Positions 1 through 9,534 are shown, counted from the stretch's first letter. The stretch is DNA of 14,550 bases from Betaproteobacteria bacterium (GCA_016711875.1 JADJSD010000018.1:1-14550); one strand, 5' to 3'. The notes: generated by a model not told the origin, from the letters alone. Made by a program: numbers and translations.

Positions 1-1071
1 GGCTCACCCGATACCATGGATTCATCGACGGAGCTCTGCCCCTGCACGACGAGGCCGTCCACAGGGACCTTTTCCCGGTCTCACGCGGAGCTTTGTCGCC
101 AACCACAACCTGGTCGAGCGGCACGTCGGTTTCGGTGCCGTCGGGTCCGATCCGCCGGGCGGTCTTGGGAGACAAACCGAGCAGCGCGCGAATCGCCGAG
201 CTCGTGCTGCTGCGGGCCCGCAGCTCCATCACCTGCCCGAGAAGAACGAGCGTGACGATGACCGCGGCCGCTTCAAAGTAGGTAGCGACGCGCCCACCGT
301 GCTCCCGGAATGCGCCCGGGAACCACTGCGGTACGACCGTCGCCAGAACGCTCTCCCGTGTACGCCACCGATACCCTCGAGCGCGATCAGCGTAAACATG
401 TTCGGCCCGATCACGACCGACTGAGCGCCCCGCACGAAGAACGGCCAGCCCGCCCAAAGCACGACCGGGGTGGCAAGCGCGAACTGCAGCCAGGCGAAGA
501 GCGTGATCCCGAGCGCGTGCTCGACGGGACGGCTAGGGAGCATGTCGACCATCACCGCAACAAGCAGTGGCGCAGTGAGGGCCACGCTGACCCAGAATCG
601 CCGGGTCATGTCGGCCAGTTCTGGGTTCGCTTCCACCTCGAGCGTCGCGGTGTGCTGCTCGAGCGCCATACCACAGATGGGGCATGACCCCGGTGCATCG
701 CGGACGATCTCCGGATGCATCGGGCACACCCACTCCGTGTTGGAAGCGACTGCAACCGGCTCTACGGGCCCGAGTGTCATCCCGCACTTCGGGCACGTGC
801 CGGGACCGGCGTGTCGAACCTCCGGGTGCATTGGACAAGTGTGGATCGCACCGGCCCCATTGGGCGCAGCGGGATGCCCCGCGAAAGGGCGCGGAGCCGA
901 CCCGGGCTTCGCGAGGTAGCGCTCAGGCTCCGCGTGAAACCTCGCGAGGCAGCCCGCGCTGCAGAATCGGTACTCCACACCCGCATGAACGTGCCGGTGC
1001 GGCGACGTCTCCTTGACCTGCATCCCGCACACAGGGTCACGGAAGATGGTCTCCGTCAGGGCCTCGTTCAT
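1..1071 (-). CDS. copA: Copper-type P1B ATPase, N-terminal part (runs off left edge, frameshifted)
   Basis: Inner-membrane ATPase likely exporting Cu(I)/Ag(I) from the cytoplasm. The ATG at 1071 is chosen over an upstream TTG at 1089 because AAGGAAGA lies 5 bases before it. Residues about 10-52 form a YHS domain (DPVCGM, then FCSAGC). Two heavy-metal-binding domains follow, at about 77-100 and 114-136, each CPMHPE...CPxCGM. Membrane segments start near residue 157, with MFTLIAL near 225-231. At about 366-372 the frame breaks; it resumes as a readable chain through ATYFEAAAVIVTLVLLGQ and RALLGLSPKTARRI, breaks twice more near 80-95 around GDK/LRVRPG and KVPVDG, and reaches the actuator-loop motif ESMVSGEP at the window edge. 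No classical HMA (GMxCxxC) domain is seen. The phosphorylation and CPC motifs lie outside the window. It follows the propeller gene by 27 bases, as last visible gene of the operon. Cu specificity is inferred from family architecture. Confidence 0.88.
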
Positions 1072-1076
1072 TTCGT

Positions 1077-1084
1077 TCTTCCTT
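1077..1084 (-). promoter_or_regulatory. Ribosome binding site of the copper ATPase
   Basis: AAGGAAGA on the minus strand, 5 bases upstream of the ATG at 1071. It decides this start against the in-frame TTG at 1089, which would put the site inside the coding region. Confidence 0.6.
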
Positions 1085-1098
1085 GCCAAATCATGTGC

Positions 1099-2387
1099 TC
1101 ACCTGGCCTCGAGTGTCGCGAGTTTCACCTGAGGTAACTTGCCAGCCTCGGTCCACGCAATCAGTGTGGTCCGTCCCCGACGTCAGGACGCGGGCACTCT
1201 GCTGAACGCGCCGCCGACGTCCGCGCCACGGTTATGGCGGCGCCGGGTGCCCGGAGACGGAGACGCGCCGCGTCCGGAAACCAAGGCGTCGTGGCCGCTG
1301 GATTCCAGCCAGGTCGCGAGCGCGGAGCCGTCGGCGAGAAGCGCGACGCTGACCCGGCCCATCGCGCTACCCTCGTCAATCCGGACCGGCGGACCAAAAC
1401 GCTGGCCCGCGTCGTCCGAGAACGCAACGTAGACGCGGGGCGAGTCCGCCGCGGCCGTGTACCACGCGATCGCCACGTGCGAGTGCTGTGCGGCGAGGGC
1501 CGGGCTGTTCACGGGGCACCCGGCGATGCGCCAGTTGTCGGAGTGAACAGGTTGCGGCGGCGTCCAGCCACCCGCTTCGCGGCGGGTGAGGTAGATGTCG
1601 CGCACCTCATCGGGGCTTCGGTCGCGGTAGGCGACGAGCACACCCCGATCCGTCATGACCGCCGCGGTGGGGCAGCAGTCGCAGGTTCGGCTGTCGAGTT
1701 CGGCCTCACGTACTGAGTCGGCCATCACTCACGCGATCGAGGCGGCCCGCAGCGTCATGTCCGGCATCGGCCCTGGCGCTTTCCTCGTCGGGCCCCCGGT
1801 CTTGCGGCCATCGAGCCAGACCGCCAGCACGCCGCCTGTGTCCGCGACGAGCGAGACGAACCCATGCTCGCTCGCCGTGCCGTCCCGATGCGGCGTGACG
1901 GGCGTGCTCCAGGTGCGGCCGCCGTCTGCGGACTGGCTCACGCGCACATCGTACGCGTAAGTTCCCTGCCGTTTCGCCACAGCCAGTGGGCCGCGATCCG
2001 ATCGCCTCCGAGCGGGCGGATGCTCGGCACGTCCGCCCAGTTCACGAAGAACGAGTCGCCGACGGCGATGGTGGACGGCTTCGACCACCCCTTGCCGTCG
2101 AAGATCGCGAAGCGAAGCGCCATGCGCTCGACACCCGCGGGCTCGAGCCAACTCATCGCGAACCGGCCGTGCGGCATCGCCGCGAGCACCGGCTCGCGGC
2201 TGCCCATCGGCGCCGGAGACGCGAGTGGTGTCGCAGCCGGCAGTCCAGCCATTCCCTCCGCGGTCGCCGCGCCGGCGTCTGGCCGGAAGGCGGCCGTGGA
2301 GAGCATCAGGGCTATCAACATCACGACACCCCACCGCACGAGTTCATGCGGTGGGCGCGTCGTGCGGCATGGCGTTGGGGGCGTCAT
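1099..2387 (-). CDS. Secreted BNR/sialidase-fold propeller protein of the efflux operon (frameshifted)
   Basis: A predicted exported protein of about 430 residues. The ATG at 2387 has GGAGG 5 bases upstream (2393-2397). Residues about 17-40 are hydrophobic and end in an Ala-rich cleavage-like region. Asp-box motifs typical of the BNR/sialidase propeller are visible: SQSADGGRTWSTPV and SDDAGQRFGPPV, plus WLDGRK and VAYRDRS repeat-like strands. A cysteine motif, TCDCCPTAA, and a later GCPVNSPA are prominent. The chain is read across frame breaks near 1975, 1730, 1235 and two in 1160-1185, ending LATLEAR at the stop at 1099. Genes of this type are often annotated exo-alpha-sialidase, but I see no complete sialidase active site, and the setting between a lipoprotein and a Cu ATPase argues for a metal-related periplasmic role (inference). 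Same operon as its neighbours, 44 bases after the lipoprotein stop. Confidence 0.75.
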
Positions 2388-2431
2388 GGGTTCCTCCAGG
2401 ATGGCGTCCGCTTCGTGCGCGACGCTGACCA

Positions 2432-2943
2432 CTACTTTCCGCCGGTGACGGACTTGATGGCACCCAGAACGGTCTCCAGCTTCGCGTACTCGGCCTGCGT
2501 GCCGCCCAGGTTGCCCGCGTCGCCGAGCCGTCGAGCTTGGCTGCGGACTCCTTGACCTGCGCGACCATGCCATCGAGCTTCGCCGTGCTCGTCGGCGAGG
2601 TCGCCTTGGCCTTGTCCGCCAGCGCCACGACGAGATCGCGGATCGCGAACGCGAGGCGGTGGACATCCTTGAGCTGCCCGTTCTGGATCGTGGCCGTCAG
2701 CTTGGTCTGTTCGCCGGAGATCTGCGTCCAGATCTCGGCGATGGTGCCGGCCGGCATCACCATGTCAGCGGCCATCTCGCGTTCAGCCCCCACCGGCGCT
2801 CGGAGCAGCCGCAGGTGCAGGCTGAGACGATGCTGCAGGTGCGTCCGACTGGCTCTTGTTCGACGAGCAGCCCACCACAGCCATCGCCGCGAGCACCGTT
2901 GACGCCGCCACGGCCACAGTCCACTTCACAGGTTCAGGCTCAT
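2432..2943 (-). CDS. Helical lipoprotein of unknown function (frameshifted)
   Basis: A small exported lipoprotein of about 170 residues. The signal peptide KWTVAVAASTVLAAMAVVGC ends in a lipobox (VVGC), followed by a linker rich in Ala, Pro, Ser and Gln. The mature part is largely helical: AEIWTQISGEQTKLTATIQ, then a segment with DVHRLAFAIRDLVVALADKA, then MVAQVKESAAKLDGSA, and finally a tail reading GGTQAEYAKLETVLGAIKS before the stop at 2432. I choose the ATG at 2943 with AAGGAGA 5 bases upstream; the reading MSLNPVKW needs one C added near 2933. Without that, a GTG at 2929 is in frame. Further frame breaks lie near 2785 and 2525. Helical proteins of this sort sit beside copper/RND efflux genes in several lineages; the function is not known to me. 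It follows the RND gene by 57 bases. Confidence 0.65.
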
Positions 2944-2948
2944 CCCAC

Positions 2949-2955
2949 TCTCCTT
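2949..2955 (-). promoter_or_regulatory. Ribosome binding site of the lipoprotein gene
   Basis: AAGGAGA on the minus strand, 5 bases before the ATG at 2943. It favours that ATG, which needs one indel correction, over the uncorrected GTG at 2929. Confidence 0.55.
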
Positions 2956-2978
2956 GCTCCTCATGACAGGACACGCCA

Positions 2979-2995
2979 CGCTCGACTATCGAGCG
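2979..2995 (-). terminator. Intercistronic hairpin after the RND gene
   Basis: Perfect 7-base inverted repeat CGCTCGA / TCGAGCG with a 3-base loop, starting 5 bases past the RND stop at 3001. No T-tract follows on the minus strand, so it is not a standard intrinsic terminator; it may be an attenuator or an mRNA 3'-end stabiliser (inference). Confidence 0.35.
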
Positions 2996-3000
2996 CGGCC

Positions 3001-6000
3001 CTACGACTCTTCCGAAGCTCCAGCCAGGTACTTCTCGGCCGACTTTCGTCCGAAACGGTAGAACACCGCCGGCGGTGACGATCATGTCGAGCAGCGTGGA
3101 ACTGATGAGTCCGCCCAGAATGACCGTAGCCACCGGGTAGAGGATCTTTGCCCGGTCTCCCTTGGCCATCACCAGGGGATCAGCGCCAGTCCCGCAGTCA
3201 GCGCGGTCATTAGCACCGGGACCAAGCGCTCGAGCGATCCGCGCACGACCATGTTCATGTCGAACTTCTCTCCCTCGTCCTTCATCAGGTGCAGGTAGCG
3301 AGATCATCATGATCGTGTTCCGCGAGGCGATGCCGGTCAGCGTGATGAACCCAACGAGCGAAGCCACCGAGAACGTGCCGCCGGTGAGGAAGATGGCCAC
3401 GACGCTTCCGATCAGCGCCAGGGGGATGTTGAGCAGGATCTGGAGCACTATTGGCACCGACCGAAGTGCGCGAACAGAACGAGGAACATCGCCGCGAGCG
3501 AGAACAGGCTCAGGATGCCGATCAGACGCGTCGCCGACTGCTGGCTCTCGAACTGCCCACCGTAGGTGACGAAATACCCGGTTGGCAGCGGGACCTGCGC
3601 TCCGACCTGTTTCTGGATTTCCTCAACGACGCGGCCCAGATCGCGGCCACTGACGTTGGCCGAGACGACGATGCGGCGCTGGACGTTTTCGTGCTGGATG
3701 ACGTTTGGTCCGCGCGACTCCTCGATCGTGGCGATCGCCGACAGCGGCACCTTCGCGCCCGACGGCGTATCAATGAGCGCGTTCCGAATGGCTTCGAGGC
3801 TTCCCCGCGAGGCGTCGTCAAAGCGGACCAGCAAATCGAACGTCCGCTGGCCCTCGAGGACCTGCGACACCACGCGGCCATCGAGTGCGGTCTCCAGCGC
3901 CTCGTTCAGATCGCCCACGTTGAGCCCGTAGCGAGCAAGCGCCACCCGGTCGCCCTCGATGCGGACCTGTGGCACCAGCACCTGCTTCTCCGTCTGCAGG
4001 TCCACGACACCAGGAACCGTGCCCATGGCGGCTTGTATCTCGGCCGCCTTGGCGCGCAGCAGGTCAAGGTCGTTGCCGAACAACTTGACCGCGATCTGCG
4101 CCCGTACGCCCGATAGCAAATGGTCGAGACGGTGAGAAATGGGCTGGCCGATGTTCGAGAACACGCCGGGGATCTCTCCCAAGCGCTTGCGGATGTCACC
4201 CAGCACCACCTCGCGGCTGCGCTTGGAATGCCGGAAGTCGACATCGATCTCGGTGTAGTGCACACCCTCGGCGTGCTCGTCGAGTTCGGCGCGGCCGGTA
4301 CGCCGGCCAGTCGAGATGACTTCAGGCACCCTCAGCAACTGTTGCTCCGCAATCGTGCCGAGGCGATTCGACTCACTGAGCGAAGTGCCCGGCGCGGCAA
4401 TGACGTTGATGGTCGCCGTTCCTTCGTTGAACGGCGGCAGGAACTCGCGGCCCATGAGCGGAACCAACGCACCCGCGGCCAGTACGAGCACCACTGCCCC
4501 GCCAATGACCAGCTCCGGGTGCGGCAGGGTGAACTGCAGCAGTCGAGTGTCCCACCGCTTCAGGTGCCTCACGACAAACGAGTCCTTCTCCTCCGCCATC
4601 ACGCGGGCATTCGGTAACAGGTACAGACAGAGCGCCGGCGAGATAGTGAGCGAGACAACGAACGAGGCGAGGATCGAAACGATATACGCCACGCCCAGCG
4701 GCGCGAACAACCGCCCCTCGATGCCGCTCAATGCGAACAGCGGCAGGAACACGAGCACGACGAGGATGGTCGCGTAGACGATGGAGTTGCGGACCTCGGA
4801 CGATGCCTTGTACACCACTTCGAGGGCCGGGCGAGGCGCCGCGGCATGCCGGTTTTCCCGCAATCGCCGGAACACGTTCTCGACATTGACGATGGCGTCG
4901 TCCACCAGTTCCCCGATGGCGATCGCCAGCCCGCCCAGCGTCATCGTGTTGATCGAGATGTTGAAGATGTGGAACACGACCGCGGCCGTGACGAACGAGA
5001 GCGGGATGGCGGTAAGCGTTATGGCGGTGGTGCGGAAGTTGAGCAAGAAGAGGAACAGCACGATGAGCACCAGAATGGCTCCGTCGCGAAGCGCCTCCTC
5101 CACGTTGCGGATCGCCGCCTCGATGAAGCTGGCCTGCTTGAAGAGCGGACGCATGCGCACGTCCTTTGGCAACGACGGGCGCAGTTCGTCGAGGGCCGCC
5201 TCAACCCGACGCGTCAAATCAATGGTGCTGGCGCCTGGCTGTTTCTGGATCGACATGATCACAGCGGGCTTGCCATCCACGCTGCCGTCGCCACGCTTGA
5301 CGCGCGTGTAGACGCCCACGCTGCCGACCTCCTTGAGCAGCACCGGCACACCGTTGCGCGTCGCGACGACGGTGTTGAGGAGTTGCTCCGGATTTCGCAG
5401 ACGGCCGAGGTTGCGAATCAGGTACTCCTGCGACTGCGCCTCGAGGTAGCCGCCGGTCGTGTTCTGGTTGCTCGCCCCCACCGCCAGTTCGACTTCCTTG
5501 AGCGAAAGCCCCAGCGCCGCGAGCCGCTGCGGATTGACGCGCACCTGGTACTGCTTGACGCCACCACCGATCGGAATGACCTGCGACACTCCGGGAATGG
5601 TCAGTAGCCGCTGCCGCACCACCCAGTCGGCGAGCGTGCGCATCTCCATCGGCGACGTCGTGCCGTCGGTGCTCCAGCCCCAGCAGCATGATCTCGCCCA
5701 TGATCGAGGAAACTGGCCCCATCGCCGGCGCAACGCCCTTGGGCAAGTGCTCGGCGGCGAGCTGGAGCTTTTCGCCCACCAGCTGGCGATCGCGATAGAT
5801 GTCGGTGCCCCACGCGAACTCCACGGTCACCACCGACAGGCCGATGCCCGAGGTCGAGCGGACGCGCTCCACTCCCGGCGCGCCGTTGAGCGTGGTCTCG
5901 ATGGGAAGACTGACCAGCGTCTCGACTTCTTCCGGCGCCAACCCCGGTGCTTCGCTCAGCACCGTCACCGTGGGACGGTTGAGGTCAGGAAAACATCCAC

Positions 6001-6105
6001 GGGCAGCTTTAGGATGACCATGCCGCCGTAGATCAGAAGCAGCACAGCGGCAGCGATGACGAACAATCGGTTTCGCAGCGCAAACAGGATGATGCGATCG
6101 AGCAT
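3001..6105 (-). CDS. HME-family RND metal efflux permease, CusA/CzcA type (full length, frameshifted)
   Basis: Proton-driven inner-membrane pump that passes metal ions to the adaptor and outer-membrane factor. It spans about 1035 codons, the usual family length. The ATG at 6105 gives the typical N-terminus MLDRIILFALRNRLFVIAA, then LKLPVDVF and PDLNRPTVTVLSEAPG. Visible hallmarks: GVSQVIPIGGGVKQYQV, TM4 GELVDDAIVNVENVF near residue 400, EFLPPFNEGT, STGRRTGRAELDEHAEG in the periplasmic domain, and the C-terminal TM block NIPLALIGSVVAIFL...GFITLTGIASRN, ending YLAGASEES at the stop at 3001. Frame breaks lie near 5993, 5680, 3455, 3295, 3230, 3170 and 3075; residues between about 5650 and 3460 are one uninterrupted frame. 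The first Asp of the CzcA TM4 set is Ala here (AIGELVD), as in CusA, while the later Asp and Glu are kept. I cannot place a CusA-like methionine triad. Substrate (Cu/Ag or divalent) is unsettled. It begins 11 bases after the adaptor stop. Confidence 0.93.
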
Positions 6106-6116
6106 GGCGGCGCCCC

Positions 6117-7574
6117 CTACTTGCCAACGCCGACGACCGGGGCCGTTAGCAAGGGATAACCACCCATGGCGACCACCCGGTCGCCGGCTGCGAGATCGCC
6201 CGTCACGGCCACGCGAGCGCCGAGGCTCGCGCCGAGCACAACCTCACGCACGGTGAATCGTTCGGGGCCGGTGTGAACGAAGACCAGCTTGCGGCCATCC
6301 TTTCGAACACGGCGCTGCGTGACGGCACGAGCATCGGCTGCACGCCCCCTGCTCGATGCCAACGTCCACGAGCGCCCGATGCGCAGGCGGCCACCGGATT
6401 GGGGACCTCGAACCACGCTTCGATCGCGCCGGGCACTTCGCCCTGCGTGACTCGCAGCGCAACGCGCCGTCCGGCCAGCGCTAGGTCCGGCATGCTCTGC
6501 GATGTGACAACGGCGCGTGTGGAGCTCTGCACGCTGGCGATGTCGGCTTCGTAAACATCGGCGTGCACCCAGACGACCGAGGGATCGAGCAAGGTCATGA
6601 GCTTCTGCCCCGCCTCGACCAGCTGGCCGTTCACCACGAATACCCCCGTCAGGACACCGGTCATCGGCGCACGGAGAGTTAGGTCATCGACCACCCTGAG
6701 CCGGGCGACCGCCCCGCCTTTGGTTACGCTCTGTCCCAGCACAGGCGCCAGGCCACCGTCGAAGAAGATGCGTCCGGACTGCGGCGCCACGATCTCGATT
6801 TCCCCGCCCCTCGCGGAGCAACACGACCGAGCACGCTCAGACGCCTCTGGACCAGCTGGCGTGCAAGCGGCTCGGTGCGGATCCCCATAAGGAACCGCGA
6901 CTCCCGGCAACGTAGACCTGCGCGCCGGGACCGACCGGCGCTCCAGATGCGGTCGGCGCATCGTCGTGACCCTCGTGAGCACGGGCGGAAGGCGGGAGAA
7001 CTAGGCATAGGATGATCGCCGCTGTGACGGCCGTCGCACGTCTGCGCGCCAAGAGGAGCATCCCCGCGAACAGCACGACCGCGATTCCGATCAACCACAT
7101 CCACGGGAATCCACCCCGCGACGGATGGGCGGCGTCCGCATGTTCACGGCTCACCTCGAACCCTGACAGCGCGAAACGCTCCTCCTCCCCCGTGGCGGCG
7201 CGAATCGTGAGTAGGAGCGTGAAGGAACCGGTATCCGCCGGAACCGCAAATGGCACCACGAAGATCCCTGCTCGCGGGGTCGCTCTAGCGGAGCCTGTCC
7301 AAAGCTCTCGGCTGTCGGAGCGAAGGCTCAGTGCAATCGTGGCGTTCGCGATTGGCGCGTTCGTTCGAAAGTCGCTGAGGTACAGGTCCAGCGAGTCTTT
7401 GAGACCAGGCGCAGCGGCTTGCTCTTTGAGCACCACTTCGTAACGATCCGAATGGACCGTCAGCATCTGACCAGCAGAGATCGAAGCGTCTCCGATCCCT
7501 TGGGCATCCTTCGTATTGGCGGCGTGGGCCGCCGTCGGCAACAGAAGCGCCAGTAGCAGAGTCCAGAGCTTCAT
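6117..7574 (-). CDS. RND periplasmic adaptor (CusB/CzcB-like) with extra N-terminal FixH/YtkA-like domain (frameshifted)
   Basis: Membrane fusion protein linking the RND pump to the outer-membrane factor. The ATG at 7574 overlaps the previous stop (ATGA). Residues 1-18 are a signal peptide. Residues about 40-143 read as a beta-rich FixH/YtkA-like domain (LYLSDFRTNAPIANATIALS, then GSFTLLLTIRA). A TM segment lies at about 157-176, then a second hydrophobic stretch at 183-198 ending PPSARAHEGHDD, which resembles a second signal peptide with a His/Asp metal motif. The adaptor proper follows: AQVYVA, MGIRTEPLARQLVQRRL, EIVAPQSGRIFF, the lipoyl/barrel section LRAPMTGVLTGVFVVNGQL and VWVHADVYEADIASVQ, and the C-terminal domain ending GYPLLTAPVVGVGK. 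Frame breaks lie near 6885, 6815, 6395 and 6320, but the join between the extra domain and AQVYVA is in one open frame. It is longer than standard adaptors by about 190 residues. Spaced 11 bases from the RND start. Confidence 0.88.
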
Positions 7575-8971
7575 CGGGCACCTCCCACGTTGAGGTGAGC
7601 CAGGTCGAGGCCGACCGCTGCTTCCAGTTGACCACGGGCGTCCCAGTAGGCATCGCCCGCCTCCAGTTGCCCGAGCAGCGTTTCCACGAGTCGCCCCTTC
7701 TCCGTTAGATAGGAATCGAGCGAGATGCGTCCGTCGACGTAGGCCTCATGAATGAGCACGAGGTCCTGCCGCACGCGCGTCGATCGCTTTAGGTAGAGCC
7801 GGTAGAGCCCGCGGCATCCTCGAATCGCCCCACGGCACCCAGCACCTCCAACTGCGTCTGATTTTGATAGCGGTCGTACTCCGCTTTGCTGCGACCCATC
7901 TCCGCCGCAGCGCGCGCACGTCCGGCCTGGTTCTTCTGCCACAGGGGCAGCGGGGCGCTGATGCGGGCAGTCCAGAGGTTGTCCGTGGAGCTGGCTCCTG
8001 CGATGCCACCCACGACTGCCGGATCGCCGCTGAAGTCACCGCGAGAGAACGAGCGACGGTCCCTCGTCAACCCGAGCCCCAGTGTCAGGTTCGGTCGCGC
8101 CTCGCGTTCGGCCAGCACGAGCTCGGCCTGCCGCTCGGCGATCCTGTGGCGCAGGACCTCTCCGGTGCTACGTACGCGCAGGGCCTTGGCGACGACGGAG
8201 TCCTCCGGTGCCTGCAGAGAGTCCGCCTCGACAGCACCGCTCAGCCGGGTTGAGTCGGGAAGCGCCCGTCCGATCGCGAGTCCAAGGGCGACCAGCGCCT
8301 GCCGGAGGTCGCTGCGTACGCGCCGGCCCTGCACCTCCAGCCGGAGCAGGTCGAGCTCCGTCAGGCGCCCGGTGACGGGCGTGATCGAGCCATCGCGCAC
8401 GCGCGCCTGCGTGGCAAGTACGACGCGACGGTCGAGGGCAGCCAACTCGTCCCCGAGCGTAACGCGGTCCTGGAGGAACAGAGCACGCTCGAACCGCGCG
8501 CGGACATCCGATTCGATCTGCTGCACCTTGGCGCGCCACTCGGCAGCACTGGTCAGGAGCGTGAGGTGGCTACCGATTGGCGCGCGCGGCACGCTTGCCC
8601 CACAACTCCAGTTCCTGGCTGACGCCGAGATCCAGGGTCCCCTCGGAGCCGGATCCCAGCGATTGACCGCCACGGGCGGCCTGGAACTCCAACTGGGGGT
8701 TGAATGCCGGGACCCTCGCGAACGCCGACTCGGCGTGGGCGACGGCCAGATCCGCTCCGGCCACGCGAAGATCAGGGTGGGTCGTGAGCGCGATGCCGAG
8801 CGCAGCATGAAGCGTAAGTGAATCCGCGGGCAACCAGTTCGCTGCTCCCGCTCGGGACACCAACGCGAACTTCTCGGGGCCAGATCCCGCCGTGGAGCGA
8901 CCGGGTAGCACGACCGCGAGGAGTGCAGTACACGCGACCGCCGCAAGGCGATGCGTCAGCCGTGAAGACAT
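7571..8971 (-). CDS. TolC/CusC-family outer-membrane efflux factor (frameshifted)
   Basis: Outer-membrane channel of the tripartite pump, about 467 residues. The ATG at 8971 opens a signal peptide, MSSRLTHRLAAVACTALLAV, cleaved near RSTAGS. The family pattern follows: SLTLHAALGIALTTHPDLRV, FNPQLEFQAARGG, DLGVSQELELWGKR, then long helices (DVRARFERALFLQDRVTLGD; LTELDLLRLEVQGRRVR), a second repeat (RPNLTLGLGLTRDRRSF, ISAPLPLWQKNQAGRARAA), and the closing helices STRVRQDLVLIHEAYVDGRI and GDAYWDARGQLEAA. Frame breaks are near 8585 and 7810. Its stop shares four bases with the adaptor start, which indicates translational coupling. It starts about 102 bases after the stop of the small Cys-rich gene, and that gap holds two hairpins. 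Confidence 0.92.
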
Positions 8972-8988
8972 TCCATATCCGCCTTTCC

Positions 8989-9011
8989 GTCAGGGCACCG
9001 AGGCACCTGAC
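8989..9011 (-). promoter_or_regulatory. Hairpin upstream of the outer-membrane factor start
   Basis: Inverted repeat GTCAGG / CCTGAC with an 11-base loop, ending 17 bases before the TolC-like start. It lies just upstream of the likely ribosome binding region and could affect translation (inference). Stem pairing is seen directly; the function is not. Confidence 0.25.
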
Positions 9012-9046
9012 TCGCATTCCCGCGCACCAACGAAATGGCGCGCCTT

Positions 9047-9061
9047 GTCCTACGTCAGGAC
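9047..9061 (-). terminator. Short hairpin after the CzcI-like gene
   Basis: Inverted repeat GTCCT / AGGAC with a 5-base loop, 12 bases past the stop at 9074. There is no T-tract. It is too short to call a terminator with confidence, and is listed because other gene ends in this window carry similar stems. Confidence 0.2.
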
Positions 9062-9073
9062 CAGAACGGGATG

Positions 9074-9496
9074 CTAGGCGGAGTAAGGAGGGCTGCGAGG
9101 CGACTGCGGCGCAGTCGAGGGATCGGGCGGAGAGGCCGATCGGGCATCCGGTTCCAACCGGACGAAGACGCTCTGAGCATTGGCGGTCGCCGCACTCATC
9201 GCCACTACGGCGAATGAGGCAGAGGCCGACGCCGGGGCGTCAAGGGAAACCGAGGCAGGCGAGGTTGCGACCGGAAGCTGGATGTTGCCGCAGCAGCAGG
9301 CATCCGATGAGGACGTCGGCTGGTGCGACGGTCCGGACTCGGGGCAGCAGTCGTTATCGCTTTCATCGTGATGGTCGGCCACAGCGGCGACGGCCGCTGC
9401 CTGCAGGGGCATGAACGCGCAATGACTCAACTCGAGCGGCATCAACACCGCTACGAACAGAGTCAGCATCACGCGCAGCCTGAGCAAGAGCTTCAT
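9074..9496 (-). CDS. Small secreted Cys/His-rich protein, CzcI-like
   Basis: A 140-residue predicted exported protein that opens the efflux operon. I choose the ATG at 9496 (GGAGG 10 bases upstream, at 9507-9511) over a TTG at 9523 because it places the hydrophobic leader LRVMLTLFVAVLMPLEL at the N-terminus. The centre carries two Cys/His groups: DHHDESDNDCCPESGPSHQP (residues about 41-60) and DACCCG (about 65-70), followed by an Ala/Ser-rich stretch and a Pro/Ser-rich tail ending SPRSPPYSA. Small secreted proteins of this layout precede czc/cus-type efflux genes and are called CzcI or DUF2946-like; assignment here rests on position, size, the leader and the cysteines, not on a firm motif. 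A role in metal sensing or buffering in the periplasm is inference. It is one of the few genes without a frame break. Confidence 0.7.
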   Translation of the reverse strand: MKLLLRLRVMLTLFVAVLMPLELSHCAFMPLQAAAVAAVADHHDESDNDCCPESGPSHQPTSSSDACCCGNIQLPVATSPASVSLDAPASASASFAVVAMSAATANAQSVFVRLEPDARSASPPDPSTAPQSPRSPPYSA

Positions 9497-9534
9497 CCGA
9501 CCGGTACCTCCATGGAGATTCAACTTCCGACAGC

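Noticed and set aside
470..919. Plus-strand open frame opposite the Cu ATPase
   Set aside because: Shadow of the YHS and CPMHP domains, which are unmistakable on the minus strand.
3451..4116. Long plus-strand open frame opposite the RND gene
   Set aside because: It is the antisense shadow of a well supported RND frame; no ribosome binding site or family motif.
4846..5607. Plus-strand open frame of 253 codons
   Set aside because: Antisense to the uninterrupted RND frame; composition Arg/His/Asp-rich as expected of a GC-rich shadow.
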